From contig PARX01000054.1 of assembly GCA_002712045.1 (NCBI GenBank), forward strand, positions 1 to 23,238: DNA of 23,238 nucleotides, given 5' to 3'. Source of the DNA: Paracoccaceae bacterium (lineage in GTDB: Bacteria; Pseudomonadota; Alphaproteobacteria; Rhodobacterales; Rhodobacteraceae). The translations under genes were made by a program, and so were the position numbers. This document shows, piece after piece, positions 22,963 through 23,238 of this stretch. The notes beneath the pieces are model-generated. The model was not told the origin of the DNA. It searched no databases and saw nothing but the letters and a program-made list of their open reading frames with translations. Each line of letters opens with the position of its first letter. The stretch's first letter is position 1.

Positions 22963-23238
22963 TTATAGGCTAAATACTGTTAATGCACCGCCACCAGGAG
23001 CAGCGTTGTATTTTGTTAGTTCTTTATAACCACCAGCTGCACCAAGTGCATCTGTGTCATTTGTAAGACCAAGGTTCATTGCAACTCCAGCCCAACCACC
23101 GATGCCTGAAAGCACACCAACGTGTTGTTTACCTTTGTTTGCATATGTGAATGCATTACCAATCACACCTGAACCAACTTGGAATTTCCAAAGTTCTTTA
23201 CCGCTTTTCGCGTCAAGAGCTTTGAACCAACGATCTAA
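22963..23238 (-). CDS. xoxF: Lanthanide-dependent methanol dehydrogenase XoxF, C-terminal end (partial)
   Basis: The last 91 residues of a PQQ-dependent alcohol dehydrogenase; the rest lies beyond the right edge. In frame from the window end it reads LDRWFKALDAKSGKELWKFQ, a beta-propeller tryptophan-docking motif, then VGSGVIGNAFTY and VGVLSGIGGWAGV, typical of the large-subunit C-terminus. XoxF oxidises methanol to formaldehyde (or formate) in the periplasm with PQQ and a light lanthanide. The metal-site residues that separate XoxF from MxaF are outside the window, so the XoxF call rests on the neighbours xoxJ and xoxG and the C-terminal similarity. Codon use here is less AT-rich than in nearby genes, in keeping with high expression. 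Confidence 0.85.
   Translation of the reverse strand, partial: LDRWFKALDAKSGKELWKFQVGSGVIGNAFTYANKGKQHVGVLSGIGGWAGVAMNLGLTNDTDALGAAGGYKELTKYNAAPGGGALTVFSL

Overview
The window looks like a streamlined, AT-rich genome of a methylotrophic betaproteobacterium, most likely Methylophilales (OM43 / Methylopumilus-like). Three things support this. The RNase P RNA has the betaproteobacterial form of the P10-P12 region. The right edge carries a lanthanide-type methanol dehydrogenase locus (xoxF C-terminus, xoxJ, xoxG). A soluble NAD-dependent formate dehydrogenase (fdsGBA-fdhD-fdsD) sits next to molybdenum cofactor genes. Genus-level placement is inference. Genes are packed tightly: no gap without a gene exceeds about 175 bases, several genes overlap, and two convergent pairs meet end to end.

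Layout. Positions 1-257 (minus) hold most of rnpB, cut by the left edge, preceded by pyrC and rsmI as an overlapping pair. Divergent to rsmI, a plus-strand block runs dolP (BON lipoprotein), trxA, rho and rpmE, ending in a clear terminator, followed by an ArnT-like membrane glycosyltransferase. From 6475 to 12497 (minus) lies the formate dehydrogenase operon. Divergent to it, from 12648, are moaA, mobA, mobB and moeA, which make and attach the cofactor the dehydrogenase needs. Next on the plus strand come tonB (own promoter, in-frame 24-bp repeats), a Bcp-type peroxiredoxin, a PIN-PhoH ATPase and the lysophospholipid transporter lplT. The right end returns to the minus strand: ndh (type II NADH dehydrogenase), xoxG, xoxJ and the end of xoxF.

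How the parts fit: periplasmic XoxF oxidises methanol and passes electrons to cytochrome XoxG, and XoxJ is its accessory periplasmic binding protein. Formaldehyde is oxidised further to formate by enzymes not seen here. FdsABG-D oxidises formate to CO2 with NAD+ as acceptor, and Ndh can pass NADH electrons to quinone without pumping protons. FdhD and the moa/mob/moe genes supply the active-site cofactor. The remaining genes are housekeeping.

I found no mobile element, CRISPR array, tRNA, phage or defence system, and no clearly new multi-gene system. The parts most worth a second look are regulatory or structural: palindromes and competing hairpins in the xox locus, the divergent fds/moa control region, a very compact RNase P RNA, a possibly leaderless dolP mRNA, the tonB minisatellite, and a Bcp that lacks both usual resolving cysteines.
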